From Oleiagrimonas soli (GTDB lineage: Bacteria; Pseudomonadota; Gammaproteobacteria; Xanthomonadales; Rhodanobacteraceae), in contig NZ_KN196470.1 of the NCBI RefSeq assembly GCF_000761445.1, positions 928,699 through 992,698 on the forward strand: a stretch of DNA of 64,000 nucleotides, in the 5' to 3' direction. Under the pieces are notes generated by a model, which was not told where the DNA came from, did not search any database, and saw only the letters and a program-made list of their open reading frames with translations. Shown one piece after another: positions 24,154-33,384 of this stretch. A program made the translations under genes and the position numbers. Within the stretch, counting starts at the first letter, position 1. Every line of letters begins with the position of its first letter.

Positions 24154-26067
24154 ATGGATGCATACGAAGAGGTGGCCGGGCTGCTCGGTGCGGACGGGCC
24201 GTTCGCGCGCGAGGTGCCGAATTTCGCGCCGCGCGAAGCGCAGCAGGCGATGGCGCGGGTGGTGGCCGAGGCTATCGATCAGGGCGAGATGCTGGTGGCC
24301 GAGGCGGGCACCGGCACGGGCAAGACGTTCGCGTATCTGGTGCCGGCGCTGACCTCGGGCAAGCGCGTCATCGTTTCGACCGGCACCAAGGCGTTGCAGG
24401 ATCAGCTGTTCTTCCGCGATCTGCCGCGCGTGCGTTCGGTGCTGGATGCGCGCGTGAAAGCGAGTTTGCTGAAGGGGCGCGCCAATTATCTGTGTCTGTA
24501 CCGGCTCGATCAGGCCGTGCGCGAGGGCAGCTTTGCCAGCCGCACGGAGACGCAGCAGCTGGCGACGATCCGCGCGTGGTCGGCGCGCACGCGACGCGGC
24601 GACCGCATGGAGCTGGCCGAGGTGCCGGAGGAATCGCCGCTGTGGCCGCGCGTGACTTCGACCACGGAGAACTGCCTCGGCAGCGAGTGTCCGTTCTTCG
24701 ATGATTGCCACGTGTTCAAGGCGCGGCGCGAGGCGGCGGACGCCGACGTGGTGGTGGTCAATCATCACCTGTTGCTGGCCGATCTGGCGCTGAAGCAGGA
24801 AGGCTTCGGCGAGATTCTTCCGGGCGCGCACGCCTTCATTCTGGACGAGGCGCATCAGTTGCCGGAGCTGGCCGGCCAGTTTTTCTCGCATTCGGTGAGC
24901 GCGCGGCAGCTGACCGAGTTGGCGCGCGATGCGCTGACCGAGGGCGGCGGCGTGACCGGTGCGACCAGCGTCCTGCTGGAACCGTGCGAAGCCCTGCAGG
25001 AGGCGATCCGCACGCTGCGCCTGGCGGTGGACCGTCTGCCGTCGCGCGGCGCCATGGCGACGCTGCTGCGTCAGGATGCGGCGGTCGAGGCGCTGCAGAA
25101 GCTGCAGCACACGCTGGAGGACTTGGCCGACGCGCTGGCCAGTCAGGCCGAGCGTTCGCGCGGGCTCAGCAACGTGCATGAGCGCGCCGAGACGCTGTCG
25201 GCGCGACTGGCGCGCATCGACGAGCGCGACAGCGAGGGTGAAGTGCGCTGGTACGAGCTAAGCGGTCGCGGTTTCGCCCTGCACGCCACGCCGCTGGATC
25301 TGGCGACGCCGCTGAAGGCGATGCGCGAGGCATCGCAGGCGGCGTGGATTCATACCTCGGCGACCTTGTCGGTGGCGGGCAATTTCAGCCATTTTTCGGA
25401 GCAACTGGGGTTGGTCGACCCGGTCGAACTGGCGCTGGACAGTCCGTTCGACTATGCCCGTCAGGCGCTGTGCTACTTGCCCGAATCGCTGCCCGAACCG
25501 CGCGAGGATGGTTATACCGAGCGCGTGATCGAAGCCGTGCTGCCGGTGCTCGAAGCCTCGAACGGTCGCGCTTTCCTGCTGTTCACCTCGCATCGCGCGC
25601 TGCAGCGCGCCGCCGATCTGCTGGCGGACCGCGTGCCGTGGCCGTTGTTCGTGCAGGGCACGGCGCCTCGGCATCAGTTGCTGGAGGATTTTCGCCATTC
25701 CGGCCACGGCGTGCTGCTGGGCGCGGCCAGTTTCTGGGAGGGCGTGGACGTGGCGGGCGAAGCGTTGTCGGTGGTGGTGATCGACAAACTGCCGTTCGCC
25801 GCGCCCGACGATCCGGTGCTGCAGGCGCGGCTGGAGGCGATGCAGCAGGCCGGCGTCAACCCGTTCATGGGCTGGCAGGTGCCCAGCGCGGTGATCGCGC
25901 TGAAGCAGGGCGCGGGCCGGCTGATCCGCGACGTGCACGACCGCGGCGTGCTGGTGCTGTGCGATCCGCGCCTGCGCAGCAAGGGCTACGGCCGGCTGTT
26001 CCTGGCCAGCCTGCCGCCGATGCCGCGCACGCATGCGCTGGAGGACGTACAGGCGTTCTTCGCCTGA
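24154..26067 (+). CDS. ATP-dependent DNA helicase, DinG/YoaA family
   Basis: This 637-residue XPD-like superfamily 2 helicase has Walker A EAGTGTGKT (about residue 52), four Cys for an Fe-S cluster (NYLCLYR and NCLGSECPFFDDC), the DEAH box in FILDEAHQL, and C-terminal motifs FWEGVDVAGEAL and GAGRLIRD. The length matches YoaA (about 636) better than DinG (about 715). YoaA acts in replication-fork repair. The start at 24154 (MDAYEEV) is internal to a longer ORF and fits the family N-terminus. It begins just after the dead integrase. Confidence 0.93.
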   Translation: MDAYEEVAGLLGADGPFAREVPNFAPREAQQAMARVVAEAIDQGEMLVAEAGTGTGKTFAYLVPALTSGKRVIVSTGTKALQDQLFFRDLPRVRSVLDARVKASLLKGRANYLCLYRLDQAVREGSFASRTETQQLATIRAWSARTRRGDRMELAEVPEESPLWPRVTSTTENCLGSECPFFDDCHVFKARREAADADVVVVNHHLLLADLALKQEGFGEILPGAHAFILDEAHQLPELAGQFFSHSVSARQLTELARDALTEGGGVTGATSVLLEPCEALQEAIRTLRLAVDRLPSRGAMATLLRQDAAVEALQKLQHTLEDLADALASQAERSRGLSNVHERAETLSARLARIDERDSEGEVRWYELSGRGFALHATPLDLATPLKAMREASQAAWIHTSATLSVAGNFSHFSEQLGLVDPVELALDSPFDYARQALCYLPESLPEPREDGYTERVIEAVLPVLEASNGRAFLLFTSHRALQRAADLLADRVPWPLFVQGTAPRHQLLEDFRHSGHGVLLGAASFWEGVDVAGEALSVVVIDKLPFAAPDDPVLQARLEAMQQAGVNPFMGWQVPSAVIALKQGAGRLIRDVHDRGVLVLCDPRLRSKGYGRLFLASLPPMPRTHALEDVQAFFA

Positions 26068-26074
26068 ATGTCGC

Positions 26075-26740
26075 TCAGTCGACGATCGCCATCGCGAAGC
26101 CGTCCCAGTCCTTGCTGCCGACGGTCTGCAGGGCGGTGGCGGTCAGGCGCGGTTCGGCGGCGATCAGGTCCAGCGCGCGACGCGTGCCGCGCACGCTCGG
26201 CGAGTCGCTGTCGGCGTCCAGTACATGCCCCTGGCGAACCACATTGTCGAGAATGACGACGGTGCCCGGACGCGACAGGCGCAGAGCCCATTGCAGGTAG
26301 TCCGCATTGTGGGTCTTGTACGCGTCGATGAAGATCAAGTCGAATGGGCCACGACCTTCACGTTCCAGTGCGGGCAGCGTGTCCAGCGCCGCGCCGACGC
26401 GCACGTCCACGCGCTCGGCGAATCCGGCCGACTGCAGATTGGCGCGCGCCACTTCGGCGTGTCGGGGATCGAATTCCAGCGTGGTCACGTGGCCGTCGTC
26501 GGGCAGTCCGCGCGCTATGCAGAGGGTCGAGTAGCCGCCGAGCGTGCCGATCTCCAGCACCTTGCGCGCACCGCACATGCGGGTCACCAGCTGCAGGAAG
26601 CGGCCCTGCAGCGGCGAGACGTCGATGCAGGGCAGGCCGGCTTCTTCGTTGGTGCGCAGCACCGCGTCGAGCATGGCGTCGGTCGCGTGGGTGCGGTCGG
26701 CCAGATAGGCGTCGACGGCGCTCCAGTTCGGTTCGTTCAT
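26075..26740 (-). CDS. S-adenosylmethionine-dependent O-methyltransferase (family 3)
   Basis: This 221-residue class I methyltransferase is of the catechol/caffeoyl-CoA O-methyltransferase type. It contains KVLEIGTLGGYSTLCIA (SAM site), VTTLEFDPRHAEVAR, FDLIFIDAYKTHNADYLQW (metal and SAM contacts) and GTVVILDNVVRQG. The substrate cannot be told from sequence. It converges with the helicase (seven-base gap), and a VOC gene is divergent on its other side. Confidence 0.9.
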   Translation of the reverse strand: MNEPNWSAVDAYLADRTHATDAMLDAVLRTNEEAGLPCIDVSPLQGRFLQLVTRMCGARKVLEIGTLGGYSTLCIARGLPDDGHVTTLEFDPRHAEVARANLQSAGFAERVDVRVGAALDTLPALEREGRGPFDLIFIDAYKTHNADYLQWALRLSRPGTVVILDNVVRQGHVLDADSDSPSVRGTRRALDLIAAEPRLTATALQTVGSKDWDGFAMAIVD

Positions 26741-26844
26741 GGGTGTCTCCGGTGACGGGTATGACTTTCGGTTTCCTGCACGTGCGCCGCGTTTAAGTTA
26801 TAAGGCGGGGACATCCTGACATTCACAGTTCAAGGAGTGCGGTC

Positions 26845-27219
26845 ATGGCGAAGGTGACTGGTCTGGGCGGTATCTTTTTCAAGGCGCGCGATCCGCAGGC
26901 GCTGTCGGCGTGGTATCGCGAACACCTGGGGCTGGACATCGGCGAATGGGGCGGGGCGATGTACCCCGAGGACGCTTCGCGACCGGGTTACATGTTGTGG
27001 TCGCCGTTCAAGGAAGACACCACCTATTTCGCGCCCAGCGACAAGCCGTTCATGGTCAATTTCCGCGTCGACGATCTGGATGCCCTGCTGGCGCAGTTGC
27101 GCGAGGCCGGACAACCCGTCGAGGATCGCGTCGAGGAGAGCGAATTCGGCAAGTTCGGCTGGGTGATGGACCCGGAAGGTACCCGCGTCGAACTGTGGCA
27201 ACCGCCTGCCGGCGACTGA
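26845..27219 (+). CDS. VOC-family (glyoxalase-like) protein
   Basis: This 124-residue protein has a single VOC fold: VTGLGGIFFKARDPQALSAWYREHLGL at the start and GWVMDPEGTRVELWQPP at the end, the latter holding the metal-binding Glu. It could be a glyoxalase-like or resistance-type dioxygenase relative; the substrate is unknown. An AAGGAG ribosome site lies nine bases ahead of the ATG, with an A/T-rich TTATAA about 30 bases further up. Confidence 0.85.
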   Translation: MAKVTGLGGIFFKARDPQALSAWYREHLGLDIGEWGGAMYPEDASRPGYMLWSPFKEDTTYFAPSDKPFMVNFRVDDLDALLAQLREAGQPVEDRVEESEFGKFGWVMDPEGTRVELWQPPAGD

Positions 27220-27300
27220 CGCTCGCGCCTGTCGTCGTCCGCGGGAGCAACCGCCTGGCGCAGGCTGGGCGGGGGCGGCAGCGGATGCCACAATAGCGCG

Positions 27301-27996
27301 ATGAACATTCTCGCCCTGGAAACCGCCACCGAGTCCTGCTCCGTCGCGCTGCTGCGCGGCGATGCGCTATTCGAGCGCAGCGAACTGGCGCCGCGTCGGC
27401 ACGCCGAACTGGCCTTGCCGATGGCCGAGGCCGTGCTTGCCGAAGCCGGTCTGGCACGCGCCGATGTGGACGGCATCGCCGTCGGGCGCGGTCCCGGTTC
27501 GTTCACGGGCGTGCGGCTGGCGGTGTCGCTGGCGCAGGGGTTGGCGCTGGCGCTGGAGCTTCCCGTGGTCACGGTGTCGTCGCTGGCGGCGCTGGCGATG
27601 GAGGCACCGCAGGACGACGCGCCCGTGACGGCGGTGATCGATGCGCGCATGGGCGAAATCTATGCGGCTTCGTTCGAGCGCGATGCCGACGGCCTGTTGA
27701 AGCCATGTGGCGAGGAAGTGGTGTGTCCGCCGGACCTCTGGCAACCGGCGCTGACGCTGGATGCATGCCACGTCGTCGGCACCGGTTGGGGCGTCTACGG
27801 CGAAGGGCTGGCCGCGCGCCTGGGCACACCGCGGTCGACGGATGCGGATCGCTACCCGCAGGCGCGGCATGTGGCACGACTGGCGGCACCGCGCTTCGCG
27901 GCGGGCGACACGCTGACGCCGGAGCAGGTCCTGCCGGTCTATCTGCGCGACAAGGTGGCGCTGACCATCGCCGAGCGCGCTGCGGCAAAAAGCTAG
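27301..27996 (+). CDS. tsaB: tRNA threonylcarbamoyladenosine biosynthesis protein TsaB
   Basis: This 231-residue ASKHA-fold protein partners TsaD and TsaE to make t6A37 in ANN-decoding tRNAs. Diagnostic parts are MNILALETATESCSVALLRG, the RRHAELALPM helix and GRGPGSFTGVRLAVSLAQGLA. The length is normal. The other t6A genes are not in this window. Confidence 0.96.
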   Translation: MNILALETATESCSVALLRGDALFERSELAPRRHAELALPMAEAVLAEAGLARADVDGIAVGRGPGSFTGVRLAVSLAQGLALALELPVVTVSSLAALAMEAPQDDAPVTAVIDARMGEIYAASFERDADGLLKPCGEEVVCPPDLWQPALTLDACHVVGTGWGVYGEGLAARLGTPRSTDADRYPQARHVARLAAPRFAAGDTLTPEQVLPVYLRDKVALTIAERAAAKS

Positions 27997-28635
27997 AGCC
28001 GTTCGCCGCCCCGCGGTTTCCATCGCCGATCACGATGTTCCGAACACCTCGACCGTCATCCGGCGACGGTTGCGAGTGCACGTCTTTCGGTGTGTTGCGC
28101 ACAAGGCGCTGGGTGCCTGCTTTCGCAGGCATGACGGTCGTGTAGGGGATGCGTGGAGATGCGATCTACACCGGAGCGACGAACGAGAGCTTTCTTGGGG
28201 GGCGGATGCAGCTGTACTGCGGGCAAGGCGCTGGGTGCCTGCTTTTGTAGGCATGACGGTCGTGTAGGGACGCGCGGAGATGCGATCTACACCGGAGCGA
28301 CGAACGAGAGTTTTCTTGGCGTGCGGGACGCCGCTGTACTGCGGGCAAAGGCGCTGGGTGCCTGCTTTCGCAGGCATGACGGTCGTGTAGGGACGCGCGG
28401 AGATGCGATCTACATCGGAGCGACGAACGAGAGCTTTCTTGTGGTGCGGGATGCAGCTGTACTACGGGCAAGGCGCTGGGTGCCTGCTTTCACGGGCATG
28501 GTGGTCGTACGAGGCGTGCGTCTGGAGATGAATTCTTCAGAGGGCGAGGCAACGTTTTTGCGTGATGTGTGATGAGTGGTGCAGCGTGCGCGGTGGGCGG
28601 ATTGCATGCCGTGTGCCGCGGTTGCGGCGCGTGCG
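27997..28635. other. Gene-free region with a repeat array between tsaB and corA
   Basis: No credible gene is present. The ORFs that run through it on either strand are read-through of the tandem repeat. The first 100 bases after tsaB and the last 100 before the corA stop show no clear element. Confidence 0.7.
28105..28530. repeat. Tandem array, about 3.5 copies of a 122-123 bp unit
   Basis: The unit begins GGCGCTGGGTGCCTGC at 28105, 28227, 28350 and 28472, giving periods of 122, 123 and 122; the fourth copy is cut short and worn. Each unit carries the hairpin TGCCTGC-TTTC-GCAGGCA followed by ATGACGGTCGTGTAGGG, then GATGCGATCTACACCGGAGC. In copy 2 the hairpin keeps pairing through a G-T wobble. 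The hairpin core resembles the REP-type palindromes of Xanthomonadales, here embedded in a larger tandemly amplified unit. Confidence 0.85.
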
Positions 28636-29670
28636 TCACAGCCAGCGCGAGCGCTTGAGCACCCAGTACACGCCGCCCATCAACGAGATCGTCAGCACGA
28701 TCATGCCGGGATAGGCCCACGGCTTGTTCAGCTCGGGCATGTGATGGAAGTTCATGCCGTACCAACTGGTGACCAGGGTCGGCGTAGCCAGCATGGCGGC
28801 CCAGCCGGCCAGCTTCTTCATCACCTCGTTCTGGCCCAGCGTGACCAGCGACATGTTCACGTTGATGGCCGCGCCGAGCATTTCGCGCATGGCGTTGGTG
28901 GCCTCGTTGACGCGAAATACGTGGTCGTAGACATCTCGGAAGTACACACGCGTCTCTTCGTGGATCAGGTTCGGATGCAGGCGCACCAGCTGGTTGGTGA
29001 CGTCCTGCAGCGGCGCGACCGCCAGGCGCAGGTTCATCAGTTCGCGTTGCATGTCGTACAGGCGCTTGATGGTGGTGCGCTTGTAGGTCTCGGCGAAGAC
29101 GTCCTGTTCGAGTTCCAGCAGTTCTTCGCGGAAGTCGCGCACGATGGGCATGTAGTTGTCGACGATGAAGTCGAGGATCGAATACAGCCCGTAGCTCGGT
29201 CCCAGCGCCAGCAGCTCGGGCGCGACTTCGCAACTGCGCCGCACTGGCGCGTAGCTGAGCGAAGCGCCGTGGCGCACGGTGATGAGGTAGCGGCGGCCGA
29301 GGAAGATATGCGTTTCGCCGAAGGCGATGCGGCCCTGCACCGGTTGCGCGGTCTGCACCACGATGAACAGCGAATCGCCGTAGGTTTCGATCTTGGTGCG
29401 CTGGTGTGCGTAGTGCGCGTCCTCGATGGCCAGATCGTGCAGGTCGAATTCTTCCTGCAGGCGTTCCAGCAGGGCTTCGTCGGGTTCGTGCAGGCCGACC
29501 CAGACGAAGGTATCCGGGTCCTTCATGGCCTCGCCGATGCGTTCCAGCGGGATGTCGCCGACGCGCTTGCCGGTACGGTGATAGGCCACGCAGTTGACGA
29601 TGGAGGTGCGTTCGCCGTTCGCCGAGGCGTGCTGCGCGGGCATGGTGAGCGGTTCGGACATGCCTTGCAT
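28636..29670 (-). CDS. corA: Magnesium/cobalt transporter CorA
   Basis: This 344-residue protein has a large cytoplasmic N-terminal funnel and two C-terminal helices. It carries the selectivity motif YGMNFHHMPEL between the first helix (LAGWAAMLATPTLVTSW) and the second (PGMIVLTISLMGGVYWVL), which makes it a CorA-type Mg2+ channel. The start at 29670 is one of two nearby ATGs (the other at 29661); neither has a strong ribosome site. It is the last gene of the minus-strand run that begins at phoH. Confidence 0.94.
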   Translation of the reverse strand: MQGMSEPLTMPAQHASANGERTSIVNCVAYHRTGKRVGDIPLERIGEAMKDPDTFVWVGLHEPDEALLERLQEEFDLHDLAIEDAHYAHQRTKIETYGDSLFIVVQTAQPVQGRIAFGETHIFLGRRYLITVRHGASLSYAPVRRSCEVAPELLALGPSYGLYSILDFIVDNYMPIVRDFREELLELEQDVFAETYKRTTIKRLYDMQRELMNLRLAVAPLQDVTNQLVRLHPNLIHEETRVYFRDVYDHVFRVNEATNAMREMLGAAINVNMSLVTLGQNEVMKKLAGWAAMLATPTLVTSWYGMNFHHMPELNKPWAYPGMIVLTISLMGGVYWVLKRSRWL

Positions 29671-29849
29671 GATGCCGCTGCCCGTAAGGCATGGCAATCT
29701 GCGACAGGGCGCGGTGCAGGGCGGATTCAGCGCGTGCCGCCGTGCGCGCACGGTTCGAGCGCATGGCGCGCGGTTTCGGCGAGGTGCGCGTCCGCGACCT
29801 GCTGCCGCAAGTGACGCAGCGTCGGAGGAAGCTTCCGGCGAGGCGTTGC

Positions 29850-31091
29850 TCAGGCGGCGTTGCGTCGACGCAGCGTGTGCAGGATCGCCGCCCATACCGG
29901 CAGCGCGAGCAGGATCCACGGCAGATTGCGCTGCATCAGCAGGCCGGTCAGGTTGCCGAGCAACGCCAGCGCCGCGAGCGCGGCGATGATCCAGGCGAGC
30001 AGGTGCGCGCGTCGCGATGCCCGCGTCCGCCAGACCGCGGCGAACAGGCCCCATGCCAGCGGATTGAACAGCAGCAGGTTGGCGTTGGCCCAGCCGGCGA
30101 CATGCGTGGTCAGCGTCCACAGCGCCAGCATGAACAGTCCGGCGAGTCCGGCCAGTAGCAGCCACAGCGTCGCCAGCACACCGAAGCCGATGCGCGCGGC
30201 GCGGCGCTTGGAGCGTCCAAGCAGCAAGAGTGCGAGGCCCAGTGCGGCGCCGGCGGCGAGCAGCGGCAGGCGCAGGTCCGGCGCCGTCGCGGGCGGCGGG
30301 GTGAGCCCGTTCGGCGCCAGCATCGTATCGCTGGCGATCAGCGGCCGGTCGCCGGCGGCGTCGCGAATGCGCGCGTGCGTGAGCTGATCGGCCAACACCA
30401 CCGGCAGGAAGCTTTCTTGCCAGGCGTTCAGCGGTCGGTCGGCATAGTGGCTGAGACCGAGGTCGAGCAGCAGCATCAGCCACGGCTGCGCGGCCATCAG
30501 CCGGTCGGTCTGCTGGCGGTAGGTCTGGCCGCCCGTTCGCGCGGCGAGCTGCTTCTCCAACTGGCCGCCGAGCACGCGGTCGAAGGCGTCGCGCACCTTG
30601 GTGGTGCAGTTGCTGGTGTAGTAGTCGTAGCGGTAGTGCAGGTTCTCGGGGCGCAGGTTCCACAGCAGGAAGTCGCGCAGCTGCGCCGCCTGCGCCGCGC
30701 TCAGGTTCAGCATCTGGCGGCGCACCGAGCGATGCTGCTCGACGTACCAGCCGATTTCCGGCGCGCTGCGCTCGGCGTCCATCATGTAGTTCATGCGGCC
30801 GCGCGCGAAGTTGAGCAGGAAGTCCTTCTGGTCGAAATCGAACACGCCGTAGTTGAAGTTCACGGACTCGCCGCTGACGGTGTCGCGAATCTCGATGGCG
30901 TCGTGGCCGAAGCGTTCCCAGTAGATCGCGCCCGGACCGTAGGTGATGAGCGCGACCTGCAGGTCCTTGCCCGGCGCGTCGCGTACGCCGCTCCAGGCCG
31001 GCAGTGCCGCGCCGGCCAGCAGCAGCGCGAGCAAGGTCAGCAGGGTACGGAACCGGCGCAGGCCGGAAGCTTCGATGGCGTTGCGCCGCAT
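29850..31091 (-). CDS. DUF4105 / Lnb-like membrane protein
   Basis: This 413-residue protein has a signal or anchor helix (about 13-33) and a periplasmic domain of the DUF4105 (Lnb N-terminal) type. His63 lies in ERFGHDAIEIRD and Cys162 in YYTSNCTTKVRD, a likely thiol-enzyme pair. At least four C-terminal helices follow from about residue 272. Family members have been linked to lipoprotein N-acylation in Bdellovibrio. It sits directly downstream of corC (8-base gap), where most proteobacteria have lnt. The activity here is inferred, not shown. Confidence 0.75.
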   Translation of the reverse strand: MRRNAIEASGLRRFRTLLTLLALLLAGAALPAWSGVRDAPGKDLQVALITYGPGAIYWERFGHDAIEIRDTVSGESVNFNYGVFDFDQKDFLLNFARGRMNYMMDAERSAPEIGWYVEQHRSVRRQMLNLSAAQAAQLRDFLLWNLRPENLHYRYDYYTSNCTTKVRDAFDRVLGGQLEKQLAARTGGQTYRQQTDRLMAAQPWLMLLLDLGLSHYADRPLNAWQESFLPVVLADQLTHARIRDAAGDRPLIASDTMLAPNGLTPPPATAPDLRLPLLAAGAALGLALLLLGRSKRRAARIGFGVLATLWLLLAGLAGLFMLALWTLTTHVAGWANANLLLFNPLAWGLFAAVWRTRASRRAHLLAWIIAALAALALLGNLTGLLMQRNLPWILLALPVWAAILHTLRRRNAA

Positions 31092-31098
31092 GTGCGGG

Positions 31099-31953
31099 TC
31101 AGTCCGTCTCGGCGGTCTGCGGCTGCACCCGGAACTGGTGCACGCGGCGGTCGTCGGACTGGGTGACGTGGAACAGCAGCCCGTCCAGTTCGGTTTCCTC
31201 ACCGGTTTCCGGCAGGTGGCCGAACTCGGCGGTGATCATGCCGCCGATGGTGTCGAACTCCTCGTCGCTGAAGGCGGTGCCGACGGTGTCGTTGAAGTCG
31301 GCGATCGGCGTCAGCGCACTGACCAGGTAGCCGCCGTCGGACAGCGTCTGGATCATCACCGGCGGTTCCTCGTCGTCGTGCTCGTCGTCGATCTCGCCGA
31401 CGATCTCCTCCAGCACGTCCTCGATGGTGACCAGGCCGGCGACGCCGCCGTATTCGTCCACCACCAGCGCCATGTGGTTGTGGCTGAGGCGGAATTCGGC
31501 CAGCAGCACGTTCAGGCGCATCGACTCGGGAATCAGCACCGCCGGACGCAGCAGCGTGCGGATGTCGAAATTCTCGCCGTCGCCGAAATGCTTGAGCAGG
31601 TCCTTGGCCAGCAGGATGCCGAGGATGTCGTCCTTGTCCTCGCCATGCACGGGGAAGCGCGAGTGGCCGGATTCGACCACGGTGTCGATGATGTCCTTGA
31701 GCGGCGCATGGGCCGGGATCATCACCATCTGCACGCGCGGAATCATGACGTCGTCGACGTCCATTTCGGTGACCCTGAGCGCACCCTCGACCATGCCCAG
31801 CGTGTCGCTGGTCAGCAGGCCGTTGCTCTGCGCGGCGCGCAGTTCCTCGAGCAGCTCGTCGCGGCTGCGCAGTTCACCGGAGAAGAGATGGCCCAGACGA
31901 TCCCACCAGGATTTGTGGGTTGGGCCGTTGGTACTTCCGGGGTCCTCGTTCAT
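31099..31953 (-). CDS. corC: CorC/HlyC-family protein with CBS domains (YbeX)
   Basis: This 284-residue cytoplasmic protein has two CBS domains (VTEMDVDDVMIPRVQMVMIP ... HSRFPVHGEDKDDILGILLAKDLL; then LNVLLAEFRLSHNHMALVVDEYGG) and a C-terminal CorC_HlyC domain (FDTIGGMITAEFGHLPETGEE). It is associated with Mg2+/Co2+ homeostasis and ribosome maintenance. It belongs to the conserved phoH-ybeY-corC cluster, here with an extra gene between ybeY and corC. Confidence 0.94.
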   Translation of the reverse strand: MNEDPGSTNGPTHKSWWDRLGHLFSGELRSRDELLEELRAAQSNGLLTSDTLGMVEGALRVTEMDVDDVMIPRVQMVMIPAHAPLKDIIDTVVESGHSRFPVHGEDKDDILGILLAKDLLKHFGDGENFDIRTLLRPAVLIPESMRLNVLLAEFRLSHNHMALVVDEYGGVAGLVTIEDVLEEIVGEIDDEHDDEEPPVMIQTLSDGGYLVSALTPIADFNDTVGTAFSDEEFDTIGGMITAEFGHLPETGEETELDGLLFHVTQSDDRRVHQFRVQPQTAETD

Positions 31954-32058
31954 GCCTTTTGCGCGGTTCTTCGTGTGCAGGTAGTCGCCGATTCTAGCGC
32001 AAAGCCGTGATGTGTCCTAACTCGCTGTTCGTGCGTGGTTTCCGCGTGGGGTGACGGA

Positions 32059-33384
32059 TCATTTCCGCGGCGCCGCGCGCATGCTTGCGGGAAGCGTGGC
32101 TGGTGTCATGCGCCGGCCCGTGAACGGATTCCAACCATCCGCGGCCAGTGTGGCCCAGGCCGTCGCGCCGAGGTGCGGCAGGTGGTAGTAGTAGAAGTCC
32201 GCGTGGGTGCTGTCGGGCCCGATGGCCAGGCCGGTGGCGATGCGCGGCTGCGGAGTGGCGTAGAGCAGTCCGTCGTCGGCGCGCTGGGCCAGCAGTGTGC
32301 GCCACAGTGCGGTGGGCGGCGTGCGGCCCGAGGCTTGGATGGCGTCGGCGGCCTGCGCGGTGCCTTCGGTCCACAGACCGTCCGGCTCTCCGCGGAAGCC
32401 GTAGCCGTTTCCCGCGCGGTGATGCGCCTCGACCCACGTCCAGACCCGGTTCCAGGTGGGCGGACGATGCGGAAACGCCAGCAGTGGCCAGATCTGTGCG
32501 TCCAGCGCCGACAGTTCGCGCGAGGGCGTCGCGCCGTCTTCGCGCGTGCCGATGTAGAAGCGGTGCTCGGGGGCGTGCCACATCGTCTGCACGAAGCGGC
32601 CCGCGTTGTCGGCCATGTGCTTCAGCGCCGGTTGCTTGCGGTAGCGTGAAGCCCAGGTCGCGGCAGCATGGACGTCGAGGTTGTGCTCGGTGGATTTCCA
32701 GCGTTGCCGCTGCTGCCGGCCGTCGAAACCGTAGCGGCCGCCTTCGTAGCCCAGCGGCTTGTCGGGATCGAAGGCATGCGTGCGAATCCATCGCAACTGG
32801 CCGACGGCAGCGTCCAGGTAGCGCGGTGCGTGCGTATGTTCGTAGACAGTCAGGAACAGCAGCGCCGCCCAGGCCACGTTGCCGGTCGCGGTGCCGACCT
32901 GGTAGGCGTCCTGCACCCATTGCTTGCTGCGCTCGTCCCAGTAGCCGCTGAGCACAGCCTTGTCCTGCGTCAACGGTCCGGCGCGGTAGGCATTGCGGAG
33001 GCGGCCGTCGTCGTAGCTTGTATCGTGCGCCGTTGCGCGGAGCAGGGCGTCGGCGATGCGCTGGGCCTGCCGCGGCGCGCCGCAGGCGGTGAGGGCGATG
33101 CCTGCCAGAGCGTTGTCGTACACGAACGCCACGCGGCGCAATGAGCGTTGGTGCTCGGCTCCGGCGTCGAGTGTGGGGTAGCTGGGCAGCAGCATGGGGC
33201 CGTTGCCGGGCACGGCCTGCGCGGCGTTGCGCAAGGCGCGGCAAGTAGCGTCGTACAGCTGCTGACGAACGTTGGGTGAGGGGCTGGCATGCACGCCGGT
33301 GGCCATGAGGAGCATGCCGAACAGCGCGGCGACTTGCCGAGCCTTGCGCGGTTGGAAACGTCGCGGACCGAGCTGTCGATGCAT
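32059..33384 (-). CDS. Secreted protein with a glycosidase-like (alpha/alpha toroid) look
   Basis: This 441-residue protein has a signal peptide (around VAALFGMLLMATGVHA) and many helix-turn segments rich in W, H and Y. Examples are WKSTEHNLDVHAAATWASRY, RELSALDAQIWPLLAF and GFRGEPDGLWTEGTAQAADAI. The spacing suggests a six-hairpin glycosidase fold acting in the periplasm or outside, but the family is not certain. The ATG at 33384 is chosen to place the signal peptide at the N-terminus. It lies between ybeY and corC on the same strand, an uncommon position. Confidence 0.6.
   Translation of the reverse strand: MHRQLGPRRFQPRKARQVAALFGMLLMATGVHASPSPNVRQQLYDATCRALRNAAQAVPGNGPMLLPSYPTLDAGAEHQRSLRRVAFVYDNALAGIALTACGAPRQAQRIADALLRATAHDTSYDDGRLRNAYRAGPLTQDKAVLSGYWDERSKQWVQDAYQVGTATGNVAWAALLFLTVYEHTHAPRYLDAAVGQLRWIRTHAFDPDKPLGYEGGRYGFDGRQQRQRWKSTEHNLDVHAAATWASRYRKQPALKHMADNAGRFVQTMWHAPEHRFYIGTREDGATPSRELSALDAQIWPLLAFPHRPPTWNRVWTWVEAHHRAGNGYGFRGEPDGLWTEGTAQAADAIQASGRTPPTALWRTLLAQRADDGLLYATPQPRIATGLAIGPDSTHADFYYYHLPHLGATAWATLAADGWNPFTGRRMTPATLPASMRAAPRK

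Noticed and set aside
28105-28530. CRISPR-like array
   Set aside because: The 122-bp unit repeats throughout with no unique spacers, and no cas gene is near.
28030-28607. Small proteins such as the minus-strand frame with PAKAGTQRL
   Set aside because: They are translations of the REP-like repeat; the same phrase arises from many such repeats and does not indicate a gene.
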